DNA from: Mycobacterium sp. KBS0706
GTDB lineage: Bacteria > Pseudomonadota > Alphaproteobacteria > DSM-16000 > Inquilinaceae
Direction: 5' to 3'
Assembly: GCF_005938675.2 (NCBI RefSeq)
Contig: NZ_VCCH02000029.1
Coordinates: 1-64,000, forward strand
Length of the DNA: 64,000 bases
This document shows positions 10,985 to 19,645 of this stretch, piece after piece (positions within the stretch are counted from its first letter, which is position 1; each line of letters starts with the position of its first letter). The translations under genes were made by a program, and so were the position numbers. The notes under the pieces are model-generated. The model saw nothing but the letters and a program-made list of their open reading frames with translations, was not told the origin of the DNA and ran no database searches.

Positions 10985-12015
10985 GCCGCCCGCCTCGCCC
11001 GATACAGCAGCACGGCGAAGGCCGGGGCGCCGAACAGCGCCGTGACCACGCCGATCGGCAGGATCTGCTGCGGGATGATGACGCGCGAGACGATATCGGC
11101 CAGCACCATGAAGATCGCCCCGATCATCGCCGTGGCCGGCAGCAGCCGGGCATGGCCGGGCCCGACCAGGAAGCGCGCCGCGTGGGGAATGACCAGGCCG
11201 ACGAAGCCGACCGACCCGACGATGCTGACCATGGCCGCCGTCATCGCCGCGGTCGCCGCGAACAGCACCACGCGCACCCGGGTCACGGCGATGCCGAGCG
11301 AGGCGGCGGCGTCCGCCCCGAAGGTGAAGGCGTCGAGCGCGCGGGCGTGCAGGAGGCAGAGGACGAAGCCGATCGCCGCGACCGGCGCCGCGACCTGCAC
11401 GTCCGGCCAGCGCACCCCGCCGAGGCTGCCGAGCAGCCAGAACATCACGCCGCGCGCCTGTTCGGCGTTGGCCGAGGTGGTGACGATGGTCGAGGTCACC
11501 GCGTTGAACAGCTGCGACCCGGCGATGCCGGCCAGAATGATGCGGTCGGTGCCGCCGCCGCCCCCCGCCGCCAGCAGCGACACCAGGGCGAAGGCGAGGA
11601 CGGCGCCGATGAAGGCGCCGCCGGACAGCGAGACCGCGCCGCCGCCGAAGCCGGCGATCATCACCGCCACGGCGCCGGTCGAGGCCCCGGCGGAGATGCC
11701 GAGGACATAGGGCTCGGCCAGCGGGTTGCGCAGCAGCGCCTGCAGGATCGCGCCGGACAGGGCCAGCGCCGCGCCGCAGCAGGCCGCGACCAAAGCGCGG
11801 CTGAGCCGGTAGTCCCAGACGACGCCTTCCTGGATCGGGCTGAGCGCGAAGCCGGCGCCGAACAGCCGGTTGGCCAGCGCCTGCCCCGTGGTGGCCAGCG
11901 GGATCGCCATCTCGCCGATCGAGGCGGCCAGGGCGATGGCCGCGACCAGCGCCGCCAGGGACAGCACGGCCAGCAGCGCGCGGCCGCCCCAGCCATCGCC
12001 GAGGAGCGGCCTCAC
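10981..12015 (-). CDS. btuC: Cobalamin ABC transporter permease (BtuC-like, FecCD family)
   Basis: A 344-residue FecCD permease with about ten membrane spans. Family landmarks are LRNPLAEPYVLGISAGAS, the GSVGFVGLVIPHAAR coupling-helix region, and a C-terminal LPIGVVTALFGAPAFAVLL. GTG at 12013-12015 overlaps the stop of the binding-protein gene (GTGA), and the gene overlaps the ATPase start, so the three genes are translationally coupled. The homodimer forms the corrinoid channel in the inner membrane. Confidence 0.88.
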   Translation of the reverse strand: MRPLLGDGWGGRALLAVLSLAALVAAIALAASIGEMAIPLATTGQALANRLFGAGFALSPIQEGVVWDYRLSRALVAACCGAALALSGAILQALLRNPLAEPYVLGISAGASTGAVAVMIAGFGGGAVSLSGGAFIGAVLAFALVSLLAAGGGGGTDRIILAGIAGSQLFNAVTSTIVTTSANAEQARGVMFWLLGSLGGVRWPDVQVAAPVAAIGFVLCLLHARALDAFTFGADAAASLGIAVTRVRVVLFAATAAMTAAMVSIVGSVGFVGLVIPHAARFLVGPGHARLLPATAMIGAIFMVLADIVSRVIIPQQILPIGVVTALFGAPAFAVLLYRARRAA

Positions 12016-13049
12016 CCCCCGAGCCCGAAGCTCTTGATGCCGTGGGCCAGCGCCTCGATGCCGTCGACGGCGCGGATCGAGGGCTGCATCGCCTGCACGT
12101 CCATCACCACGATGCGCTTGTCCCGCACCGCCTCCAGCCGGCTGGTCACCGGGTCGGTGGCGAGGAAGTTCTGCTTCACCGCGGTGTCGTCGGCCGGGTA
12201 GCGGCGGCGGCTCATCTCGGCCATGACGATGATCGCGGGATCGGCGGCGGCGATGCGCTCCCAGCTCACCAGTGGCCACTCCTCCTCCGTGGTGATGACG
12301 TTGCGGGCGCCGAGCTGCTGCAGGATGTAGGCCGGCACGCCGTTCTTCCCGGCGACGAAGGCTTCGCCGTCGACCTCCTTGCTGGAGAACCAGAACACCA
12401 CCGGCACGTTGCCGGCCTGGAGTTCCGCCACAGAGGCGATGGCGGCGGCCTCGCGCTGCTGCAGGCCGGCGACCAGCGCCTCGCCGCGGTCGGCGACGTC
12501 GAAGATCCGCGCCAGGTCCCGGATCTCCTGATAGACGAGATCCATGCTGAACAGCTGCTTGCGCACGCCGTCGCCGCCGCCGGAATTGTCCTTGGCGACG
12601 CAGTCGGCCGGCGAGATGTAGGTCGGGATGCCGAGGGCGGCGAACTGCTCGCGGGTGCCGACCGACCCCTGCGGCCCGACATGCCACTCGAACTGGGCCG
12701 TCACCAGCTCCGGCTCCTGCCCGACCACCGATTCGAAGCTGGGGTCGTTGTCGGCCAGGCGCGGGATCCTGGCGTTCGCCGCCTCGTACGCCTTCAGCAC
12801 CGGGCCGAACCAGACGGCGGTGCCGGTGATGCGGTCGGCCAGGCCGAGCGACAGCAGGATCTCGGTGCTGCTCTGCCCGATCGACACGGCGCGCTGCGGC
12901 GCTTTGGCGAAGGTGACGTCGACGCCGCAGTTGCGGATCGTCAGCGGATACTGCGTCGGCTCGGCCGAAGCCGCCGGCGACAGGGCGAGAAGCGCCGCCA
13001 GCCCGGCCAGGGCCAGGACACGCGAAGGGAAGGATCGGATTGCCGCCAC
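12012..13049 (-). CDS. btuF: Periplasmic cobalamin-binding protein (BtuF-like)
   Basis: A 345-residue periplasmic binding protein. GTG at 13047-13049 is chosen because AGGAGG lies 5 bases upstream and the resulting N-terminus is a Sec signal peptide (hydrophobic VLALAGLAALLALS, cleavage after AASA). The mature protein is a class III helical-backbone binding protein with the segments QRAVSIGQSSTEILLSLGL and the late DPAIIVMAEM. A frame extension to 13169 runs into the riboswitch and is rejected. It captures corrinoid for BtuCD; the ligand assignment comes from the riboswitch. Confidence 0.85.
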   Translation of the reverse strand: MAAIRSFPSRVLALAGLAALLALSPAASAEPTQYPLTIRNCGVDVTFAKAPQRAVSIGQSSTEILLSLGLADRITGTAVWFGPVLKAYEAANARIPRLADNDPSFESVVGQEPELVTAQFEWHVGPQGSVGTREQFAALGIPTYISPADCVAKDNSGGGDGVRKQLFSMDLVYQEIRDLARIFDVADRGEALVAGLQQREAAAIASVAELQAGNVPVVFWFSSKEVDGEAFVAGKNGVPAYILQQLGARNVITTEEEWPLVSWERIAAADPAIIVMAEMSRRRYPADDTAVKQNFLATDPVTSRLEAVRDKRIVVMDVQAMQPSIRAVDGIEALAHGIKSFGLGG

Positions 13050-13094
13050 GGAAGCCTCCTGCCCGGGCCACCCCGCCCGGAAAACGGATTGCGC

Positions 13095-13290
13095 TGCGAC
13101 GGCAGGTCTCCTGGCTCGCGGATCATGGCTTCGCGCCTGCCTTCCCACCCGCGCCGCGGGCAGTGGCATGGCCCTGGAGGGGCCGCGAGGACGCTCGGCG
13201 ATCCGCTGACAGTTGCGGGGGCAGCCACGGATTCCGCCCCTGGAGGAGCGCCACCGTGTTCCCTTTTGATCCCGGATGGGAACCGTCGCC
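13095..13290 (-). promoter_or_regulatory. Cobalamin riboswitch upstream of btuFCD
   Basis: Read on the minus strand, all main conserved elements of the B12 riboswitch appear in order: AAGGGAACACGGTG near the 5' end, GCTGCCCCCGCAACTG in the core, CCACTG then GGGAAGGC, and finally the B12 box GAGCCAGGAGACCTGCC at 13101-13117. The 3' end is about 50 bases before the btuF start, so ligand binding could hide the ribosome-binding site or cause termination. Adenosylcobalamin is the usual ligand and would repress import. Confidence 0.93.
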
Positions 13291-13349
13291 GCGATGTGTA
13301 TCAGCGACGCCGAGAGCCGGTCAATCGGGGGCGGAGATCCCGGACAAGC

Positions 13350-14090
13350 TCAGCTGCTGTCCGGCTGCGGGGCCTTGGGCGGCGGGCCTCCGTCTTCGAG
13401 CGTGTCCGGCTGTTCAGGCCAATCGTCCCCGGCCTCGGCCTCGGTCGCGACGATGCCTTCCGGTTCCGCGCCGGACGAGCCGGCATTGTCATCGGCCTCG
13501 AGGACGTCGTCCCAGCCCTGCGGCAGCCGGCTCGGGTCCAGCCGCCGGCCCAGCCAGCGGCAGATCTCCCGCACGAATTCGTCGGGCGTCAGCGTATCGA
13601 TGCGGACGTCCAGCACCTCGTCCTCGGCCAGCCTCTCCCACACCTCGGCCCGCAGGCGTTCGGTCGCTTCGGGATCGGCGGTCTGGCCGGCCCCGGCGAG
13701 GTCCGCCGTTTCGGCGGCGGTGACCGCCTCGACCACCGCCCGCACCGCCTGCTCCCGCCGCCGGCGGCGGCGCTCTTGCGCCCCCGACTCCTTGGCCTTG
13801 CCTCTGCGATGCAGATGTTCGCCGCGGACCCGCTCGGCCATGGCGATCGACAGGCGTATCGAACGGGACAGGCGCGACTGCATCAGCGCGAAATCCGGCG
13901 CCTCCTCCCGCCCTGCGGGCGTCACCGTTTGCTGCTGCAGGGCCATCCGCTTGGCTCGGATGTCCATGTCGACCACCTCGCGCAGCTTCTCCAGCACCCA
14001 TCCCGTCCAGTTCAGGTCGGCATCGGAGGGCTGGGTCTCGCCCGCATCCTGATCGGTTTGCGTCTTGTCCATAGAACATATCATGAACAT
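13350..14090 (-). CDS. Hypothetical protein, acidic tail and basic centre
   Basis: A protein of up to 246 residues that I do not recognise. An amphipathic N-terminal helix region (WVLEKLREVVDMDIRAKRMA) is followed by MQSRLSRSIRLSIAMAERVR, a basic stretch with five consecutive arginines, and a Pro/Asp/Glu-rich C-terminus after about residue 195. There is no signal peptide or membrane span, so it is probably cytoplasmic. Three in-frame ATGs (14090, 14084, 14072) lack a convincing ribosome-binding site; the third gives MDKTQTDQDAGE. The gene is convergent with nothing and lies between the B12 riboswitch and the Mrr remnant. Confidence 0.6.
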   Translation of the reverse strand: MFMICSMDKTQTDQDAGETQPSDADLNWTGWVLEKLREVVDMDIRAKRMALQQQTVTPAGREEAPDFALMQSRLSRSIRLSIAMAERVRGEHLHRRGKAKESGAQERRRRRREQAVRAVVEAVTAAETADLAGAGQTADPEATERLRAEVWERLAEDEVLDVRIDTLTPDEFVREICRWLGRRLDPSRLPQGWDDVLEADDNAGSSGAEPEGIVATEAEAGDDWPEQPDTLEDGGPPPKAPQPDSS

Positions 14091-14157
14091 AGTCGCAAGC
14101 TAAAGCAATATGGACTCTGCGTTCGCTCGTATCCGGGGGGGTGCTGCCTGGCCGGCG

Positions 14158-14418
14158 TCACTCGTCCTCGGTGAAGAAATCCTCGTCCAACCGCTTGAAC
14201 TCGACCGCCCGGCTGATGCGGACTCCGACATTGTGCTCGATCATCAGGTCGGCGAGACGCTGGCCGTCGATCAGGATCACGCGCTGCGCCAGATGCTGGA
14301 CGAAGTCCTTCGCCTGCTGGCTGAAGCCGGAGGTCGTGACGAAGACGCCCTTGGTCGCGCCACGACCGACGAGGCTGCCGACGAAGGCCTGGACGTCGGG
14401 CCGGCTGTCCCAGCATGT
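14158..14418 (-). pseudogene. Mrr-type restriction endonuclease remnant (C-terminal end only)
   Basis: The last roughly 85 codons match the C-terminus of Mrr-family type IV restriction endonucleases: DVQAFVGSLVGRGATKGVF, VTTSGFSQQAKDFVQ, LIDGQRLADLMIEHNVGV and the terminal RLDEDFFTEDE. Full-length Mrr is about 300 residues; the N-terminal winged-helix region and the first part of the PD-(D/E)xK nuclease core are missing, because the homology breaks off at about 14400-14418 where A+T-rich DNA begins. A formal start (ATG 14430) exists within the foreign DNA. It is most likely a dead fragment left by an insertion or deletion. Confidence 0.72.
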
Positions 14419-14446
14419 TGACATTTTCATTCGCCTGTTAGATTAT
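14418..14446 (+). promoter_or_regulatory. Putative sigma-70 type promoter of the 621-aa protein gene
   Basis: A consensus TTGACA (14418-14423) is followed after 17 bases by GATTAT (14441-14446, 4 of 6 matches to TATAAT) in an unusually A+T-rich stretch (14420-14475). It would give a leader of about 130 bases before the ATG at 14587. Inferred by eye only. Confidence 0.4.
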
Positions 14447-14586
14447 TAATTACAATTTCTTGCTAGTTTTAGAAAAAATCGATCTCGCGCCGGCCCGTGC
14501 CGGCGCCGGAGCAAGCAGACGCAAGTCTCGGGAGTCAGTCCTCCGACAAGTCCGTCGCACGTTCGATGACTGCCTAGGAGGCTGAA

Positions 14587-16452
14587 ATGACGCAAGATAC
14601 GCGCGGATCGAAGGATCCTGACGGCACCGCGCATTGTCGGGTCGATATTCATATCGAGAGCAAGGGTGACGTCCATATCCACGCGTGCTGCGCGGAGGAC
14701 AAGACGCCGACGGAGCCCGAATGCCCGCGTGACTGCCCGCCACCGCGGACCGAGGGTGCCTGCATCCCGCTCGGGCTCGGCTGCAAGCCGAAGCAGAGCC
14801 GCGCCACCAAGCTCGAGCGGCTGCGCTCCCGCAGCTCCGTCCCCAGCGCGTTGGCCGCGTCGTTCTTCCAGACGGCACGGCGGCACCTGGCGGGGGCGAG
14901 CGCGGCCAACGATTTCGAAGCCGCGGTGTTTCCGGTCTTCGCTGCCATGTCGCCGTCGGTCCGGGGCGTTCTGGCCTGCGCCGTCGACAGCTATGAGACG
15001 ACGCCTGCGGATCTGCGCGACGCCGGGCTCGATCCCTCGATCCTCGCCGATCCCGCCAAGCCGGTGGATACGGCCACGCTGACCGCGGCGGTGGTCCGGG
15101 AGATCACGCTGCGGGCCGCCGAAGCCGCGTTCGGGGACGTCACCGCGCTGGAGGAGCGACCGGGCCGAAATCGGTTCTTCGATCCAGGAGGCGAATTTTT
15201 CGAGGCGCAGCTTCAGATCTGCCGGGTCAATGACCTGCGCACCTCATCGCACCGGCCGCCGATTCCGCTGGGCGACCGGCTGCCGGGGGAAATCCAGCAG
15301 AGTTGCACGCTCATCCTCGGCTCCGACGGAGTCATCCGGCAGAATTGCAGCGTCCAGACCGGCAACTGCCCCGGCAACCAATTGCCCGACGAGGTCTGCG
15401 CCCGGGTGCCCGACATCGCCAATGGCGACAGCGTGATGCTGAGCGGCGTCAACTTCATGAATATCGACATGAAGGTGCGGCTGAAGGCACGGGTCGGGGC
15501 CGGCGCTGCGGAGGTGGATGCGCATGTCTTCGGCGACCTGACCACGCCGCTGAACGAGGTCGTCGGCGGGCAGACCGTGCTCATCCGCGACTGCCGCGTG
15601 AAGGACCAGGCGAGCTTCGTCGTGCCGGACGACCTGCCGCCGGGGATCTATGAGCTGCAGCTGGCGATGCCGAACACCACCGGGTTCCCGATCTTCGGGC
15701 CGACGGTGCTGTCCAACAGCGAGTTCATCAACATCGTGCCGCCGGCAACGGCGCGGTTCCAGATCGTCGCCGAGCGGATGCGCGCCCGGGAGGAGACGTC
15801 GCCGCAATCCTTCGGTTCGGACGAGGTGGCGCTCACCTTCCTGGCAGCGGAGCTGCTGGCGGACGGGTCGACCGGCTCGCTGCAGAAGCTGACCAAGCGC
15901 TTCGGCGATGTCGATTCGGGCGAGAACCGGACGATCGACCAACCCGTCTTCATCCAGGCCCTGCCCGCACTCGGGATGGCGATGAGCGTGGTCGGCTTCG
16001 AGGTCGACAGCGAGCGGGCGTTCCGCGAGCAGCTGAACGACTTCCAGGACGCCTTCGTCGACTATCTGAGCCGGGCCTGGGACAAGCTGAAAGAGGCGCT
16101 GACGGCCGGGGCGGGCGCAGCGATCAAGGCCCTCGGCTTCATCAAGGGCGCGATCGCGATCGCCATCGCCGCGGTGATCGGCATTGCCATCATCGCGGTC
16201 ATTGCGCGCTGGGCACCGGCGGACCTGATCATGGACGACGCCATTGGCTTCTCGGTGATCGAGCTGGCGGAACTGACCAATGTCGATGTGCCCACGGGCG
16301 GGATCACCACGCACCAATCGCCGCAGGATCTCGAAGTGGTGGTGACGCCGCTGGACAAGACCGCGCTGACCTATCGCGAGTTCCGGGAGTATGTCGCCGA
16401 CGACGAGGACAGCCGGTACGAGGTCTATCTGCGCTACAACCGGATCGCATAG
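14587..16452 (+). CDS. Unrecognised 621-aa Cys/His-rich, single-span membrane protein
   Basis: I do not recognise this family. The first 67 residues hold seven cysteines (17, 34, 35, 46, 50, 59, 66) and four histidines (16, 22, 30, 32), including the motif VHIHACC, suggesting metal binding. A central region with more cysteines (QQSCTLILGSDGVIRQNCSV, ...NCPG..., ...EVCARV) runs into a segment (about 275-370) that looks like an IPT/TIG-type immunoglobulin fold: GDSVMLSGVNFMNIDMKVRL to PPGIYELQL. One membrane span (about 518-539, AIAIAIAAVIGIAIIAVIA) is followed by an 80-residue acidic tail. There is no N-terminal signal peptide. AGGAGG lies 5 bases before ATG. It is convergent with the LodB/LodA pair, 65 bases away, and shares the locus's lack of relation to the flanking genes. 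Confidence 0.75.
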   Translation: MTQDTRGSKDPDGTAHCRVDIHIESKGDVHIHACCAEDKTPTEPECPRDCPPPRTEGACIPLGLGCKPKQSRATKLERLRSRSSVPSALAASFFQTARRHLAGASAANDFEAAVFPVFAAMSPSVRGVLACAVDSYETTPADLRDAGLDPSILADPAKPVDTATLTAAVVREITLRAAEAAFGDVTALEERPGRNRFFDPGGEFFEAQLQICRVNDLRTSSHRPPIPLGDRLPGEIQQSCTLILGSDGVIRQNCSVQTGNCPGNQLPDEVCARVPDIANGDSVMLSGVNFMNIDMKVRLKARVGAGAAEVDAHVFGDLTTPLNEVVGGQTVLIRDCRVKDQASFVVPDDLPPGIYELQLAMPNTTGFPIFGPTVLSNSEFINIVPPATARFQIVAERMRAREETSPQSFGSDEVALTFLAAELLADGSTGSLQKLTKRFGDVDSGENRTIDQPVFIQALPALGMAMSVVGFEVDSERAFREQLNDFQDAFVDYLSRAWDKLKEALTAGAGAAIKALGFIKGAIAIAIAAVIGIAIIAVIARWAPADLIMDDAIGFSVIELAELTNVDVPTGGITTHQSPQDLEVVVTPLDKTALTYREFREYVADDEDSRYEVYLRYNRIA

Positions 16453-16517
16453 GCACTCGCGAAAACCGGCGAGGAACAGTCGAACATTGCGTTCACTCAT
16501 GGCGCGGCGGCCAAGAG

Positions 16518-17606
16518 TCAGGCCGCCTGCCCCTGCCAGAAGCGCCGAGCGGCCCATCGCCGCTCGGCTCGATAGAGTTCGCGGCGGCGGGTGGCATAGA
16601 TCCGGGCGGCCTGCGCCATCTCATCGATATAGCGGCCCGGCTCCGCACGACCTGCCATCGCCCCGGCGACCACTTCGGCGGCGGCCATCCCGGAGCGAAG
16701 TGCGTTGAACAGGCCCTGGCCGGCAATCGGGTCGAAGGAGAGCGCCGCGTCGCCGCACGAGATCCAACCCGCGCCGCATGGCGTGTCGAGCATGCCGCCC
16801 CTGGCATCGAGCGCCACCACGTCGGCGTCGAAACGCACGGAGCCAAGCAACGCCTCGAGCCCGGGAGCGTCCGCGAGGATCTGCTCGCCGGAGCTCGACC
16901 TCAGGCGGGCCGCCTCCCGAGGCTCCGTGTGAAAACCGAACGCCCAGCGGCCCGTGCCGAGCCGTCCCGCATAGATCCAGCCGTCCGGCCGTGCTTCGAT
17001 GACGGTCCGATCGAGATCGGCGTTCCGCTTGGGCAACCCGGTCTTATAGAGAGCGACCAATGGGGCGGCACGCCGCCGGGCGCAGCCGAGCAGCCGGGCG
17101 ATGCGGGCGCGCCGCCCGGTCGCGTCGATGATCCACGCCGCTCGGGCCATACCCCCGTCGTCGAGTTCGACGATCCATTCCTCGCCGGCTCGGGCGACCG
17201 CGACGACGTCGGCCAGCCGATGCACGGCGCCGGCGGCAATGCCCGCGGCCCTGAGATCCGCGTCGAACCTCCGCCGGTCGAGGCGCAGCCCGCGCCCCGC
17301 TGGGTCTCTCAGCGCGTCGGTCGGCACCAGGACGTCCGAGCCCCACGCGACGAGCGATCCGCCGACCGGCCAATGAGGCGCTCGAGATCCTTGGAGCGCC
17401 GCCACGATGCCATCAAGGCCGAGACGGCCCAGCAGCCGGAGGGCCGCCCCGGGCAGGGTCTCGCCGATCTTGGGCGTCGCCTTCACCAGGCGATCCACCA
17501 TCAGCACGGAGAGACCGCTGCGCGCCAGGACGCGCGCGGCGGTCGCACCGGCCGGGCCGGCGCCGGCGACGAGAACGTCCCAGCGCCCGGCCCCCCGCGG
17601 CGTCAT
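16518..17606 (-). CDS. LodB-like FAD-dependent maturation flavoprotein
   Basis: A 362-residue flavoprotein of the PHBH/tryptophan-halogenase-like superfamily. The N-terminal dinucleotide fold is VLVAGAGPAGATAA (GxGxxG at residues 15-20), the GD motif is CGDAALSFDPIAGQGLFNAL near residue 270. In known Lod/Gox systems the LodB partner is needed in the cytoplasm to make the cysteine-tryptophylquinone cofactor of LodA, and the adjacent lodA-like gene makes this the best assignment over a halogenase or monooxygenase; no halogenase WxWxIP motif is seen. ATG at 17604-17606 overlaps the lodA-like stop by 4 bases. A longer frame to 17660 is a shadow. Confidence 0.8.
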   Translation of the reverse strand: MTPRGAGRWDVLVAGAGPAGATAARVLARSGLSVLMVDRLVKATPKIGETLPGAALRLLGRLGLDGIVAALQGSRAPHWPVGGSLVAWGSDVLVPTDALRDPAGRGLRLDRRRFDADLRAAGIAAGAVHRLADVVAVARAGEEWIVELDDGGMARAAWIIDATGRRARIARLLGCARRRAAPLVALYKTGLPKRNADLDRTVIEARPDGWIYAGRLGTGRWAFGFHTEPREAARLRSSSGEQILADAPGLEALLGSVRFDADVVALDARGGMLDTPCGAGWISCGDAALSFDPIAGQGLFNALRSGMAAAEVVAGAMAGRAEPGRYIDEMAQAARIYATRRRELYRAERRWAARRFWQGQAA

Positions 17607-19591
17607 CGCCGGCGAACGCGGACCGCCCGGAACGCATCGAGCTGTTCGCGGCTCGCCCAACCGGCCTTCTCGACGTTCGTGAGCGGCCGCCCGGCTGTTG
17701 CCAGCAGTGCGGTCGCCTGCTGCGCCGCCTCCCGGATGCGCCCGGCGGCGAGCGTCTCGACATAGAGATATTCCGGAATGTCGGGATCGTTCTTCACGCC
17801 CGGCCTGACCTCGACGATGCCGAGCTCACCGAAATGCTTGATCATCTGCATCATCGTGGTCACCGGATCGGGCACCTGGATCGCCCGAAGCCAGGCCCGC
17901 CGCTGACTATAGGCGGCGATCCGCTCCTCCCGCTCCAGCGACGGATCGACGACCTTGCGGTAGTCTTCCTCCGTCAGCACCTGGTTGGGCACGCGCGCCG
18001 CCCAGAATGTCGGCACATAGGGGTCGAAGTCCGGGTCGTATCCCGACCGGCAGAACGCCGTGTCGCCCTGCCAGGGAAGCGCCATCCAGCGCGTGATGTC
18101 GCCGGGGCTCTGGGCGTAGAGGGGCCCGTCGACGCGTTGGGCCTTGATCGGCGTCAGGGTCGTGCCGTCGTGCGGCTCCGGCGCACCGGCCGCACGATGG
18201 CGGATGCGGAAGGGTTTCGCGTAGAGCGTGGCGTGGCGCATCGGCCAGGTCATCTCGCAGCCCGGATGGAAGGTGTCGGCGAGGCAGTAGTGCAGCGCCG
18301 CCTGGTCCAGCATCTGCGGCTGCTCCGCCAACGGCACCTCCTCGAGCGAGGCAAACGGCGGTACGGCCGCGGGCCAGTCGGCGACGAACCGGCCTTCCAC
18401 CCAGGACCGGAGCAGGGCGTCCTGCAGCCCGGTCATGGGCAGCATGTTGCCCGGGCCGTTGTCGGGAAAGCTGCCGAAGGCATCCCCGTAGATCCATGGC
18501 CAGACATGCGGCCAGTCCACCGGCTCGGAGACGCTCGGCTGCGGGGGACGGAAACAATGGTAGATCGCGCGGCGGAGCTCCGCATAGGGATCCGCCTCGT
18601 GCGGCAATCTCGGCTTGCGCACCAGCTTGGCGACGAACTCCGGATTGTCGAAATCCATCGGCCCGCCCTTGCCGAAATAGGCGGCGAAGCCCTTGTTGAC
18701 CCATCCCAGCCGCGACAGCCGGTTCAGGATCGGCAGGATGTCGCGGCTGAACGACGGCGTCTCCGGTGCATTCAGCTGGCCGGCCTGGACGAAAACATCG
18801 GCCAGGAGGTCGTACATGGTCCGCCAGCTCACCACGTCCGGCGCGTAGTTCGGCGGCGCCACGACCACCCAGGCGGGCTCGACCGGAAGCTCCACGCCGT
18901 CGACCGACACCTTGGCCGTGACCGGGCCGTCGGACGTGTCGTCGTACCAGTCGTCGGCGTTGTTGAAGCTGGTCGGTACGGCCGGGTCATAGACCGGCGC
19001 CCCCGTCGGAGAGCCGGAATTGCCGGTGCCGCCGAGCACGAGGAGACGCCCGTGCTCGTCGGTCCGGATCTCCCCGAGCGGGACCGTGACGGGCTGCGGG
19101 CCGGCGGCCTGGAAGGTTCCGGTATCGAACGCATGGTCGGGCCCGCCTGAGACCGAGCGCCCGGAAATGCTGCGGGGACCGGGATCGATCGCGAGCTTCG
19201 TGCGGTCCTGGACCTTGGGGTTCCGCAGCGGGAAGGCGTTGTCGGGCGCGTTCACGGCCTCGGGGATGTCGAGCGCATACTGGAATTGAAACCACTGCGC
19301 CTTACGGTTCACGAGGTGAACCGTCCAGGTGATATCGGCGCTGTCCGACGTCAGCTCGCGCACCACCTGCCCCGCGGCATTGTAGCCGTAGAGCCGAAAA
19401 CGGGCGGCCTGGCGTTTGATCGCCCCGGTCGCGTCGCGATAGAAAGATGGCGGCGGCGCTTTCGATGGCGGCGGATCGACCACCTCCGGCCCGATAAAGA
19501 AATCCGACTTGCTGTCGCCGATCCGGGAAATGCCGATCCCGGGATGGATGGCCGCACGCACAATCGCGTCGTCGCGATCAGAGGGGCTCAT
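17603..19591 (-). CDS. LodA-like CTQ-dependent amino acid oxidase
   Basis: A 662-residue protein of the LodA/GoxA family, which oxidise the amino groups of amino acids (lysine epsilon-oxidase, glycine oxidase) to aldehyde or keto product, ammonia and hydrogen peroxide. The N-terminus AAIHPGIGISRIGDSKSDFFIGPEV is the family hallmark. Cys445 (FHPGCEMTWPMRH) and Trp507 (MALPWQGDTAFC) are the likely partners of the cysteine-tryptophylquinone; their 62-residue spacing resembles the 65 in LodA of Marinomonas. There is no signal peptide; known members leave the cell by unknown routes. GAGAGGAGAGGAAT precedes the ATG. Members of this family act as antimicrobial or biofilm-dispersal factors through peroxide; the substrate here is unknown. 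Confidence 0.87.
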   Translation of the reverse strand: MSPSDRDDAIVRAAIHPGIGISRIGDSKSDFFIGPEVVDPPPSKAPPPSFYRDATGAIKRQAARFRLYGYNAAGQVVRELTSDSADITWTVHLVNRKAQWFQFQYALDIPEAVNAPDNAFPLRNPKVQDRTKLAIDPGPRSISGRSVSGGPDHAFDTGTFQAAGPQPVTVPLGEIRTDEHGRLLVLGGTGNSGSPTGAPVYDPAVPTSFNNADDWYDDTSDGPVTAKVSVDGVELPVEPAWVVVAPPNYAPDVVSWRTMYDLLADVFVQAGQLNAPETPSFSRDILPILNRLSRLGWVNKGFAAYFGKGGPMDFDNPEFVAKLVRKPRLPHEADPYAELRRAIYHCFRPPQPSVSEPVDWPHVWPWIYGDAFGSFPDNGPGNMLPMTGLQDALLRSWVEGRFVADWPAAVPPFASLEEVPLAEQPQMLDQAALHYCLADTFHPGCEMTWPMRHATLYAKPFRIRHRAAGAPEPHDGTTLTPIKAQRVDGPLYAQSPGDITRWMALPWQGDTAFCRSGYDPDFDPYVPTFWAARVPNQVLTEEDYRKVVDPSLEREERIAAYSQRRAWLRAIQVPDPVTTMMQMIKHFGELGIVEVRPGVKNDPDIPEYLYVETLAAGRIREAAQQATALLATAGRPLTNVEKAGWASREQLDAFRAVRVRRR

Positions 19592-19645
19592 ATTCCTCTC
19601 CTCTCAGAATTCGAGTATGGCGCAATACTACAATTGAGCTTGATC

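Noticed and set aside
10166..11710. 514-aa plus-strand frame over btuD/btuC
   Set aside because: Shadow frame; the minus-strand genes have complete ABC motifs and 4-base overlaps.
12012..13049. Iron-siderophore binding protein annotation
   Set aside because: The fold alone allows it, but the cobalamin riboswitch directly upstream makes corrinoid uptake much more likely.
16518..17606. Tryptophan halogenase annotation for the flavoprotein
   Set aside because: No WxWxIP motif or halogenase-type Lys context was found; coupling to a lodA-like gene favours LodB.
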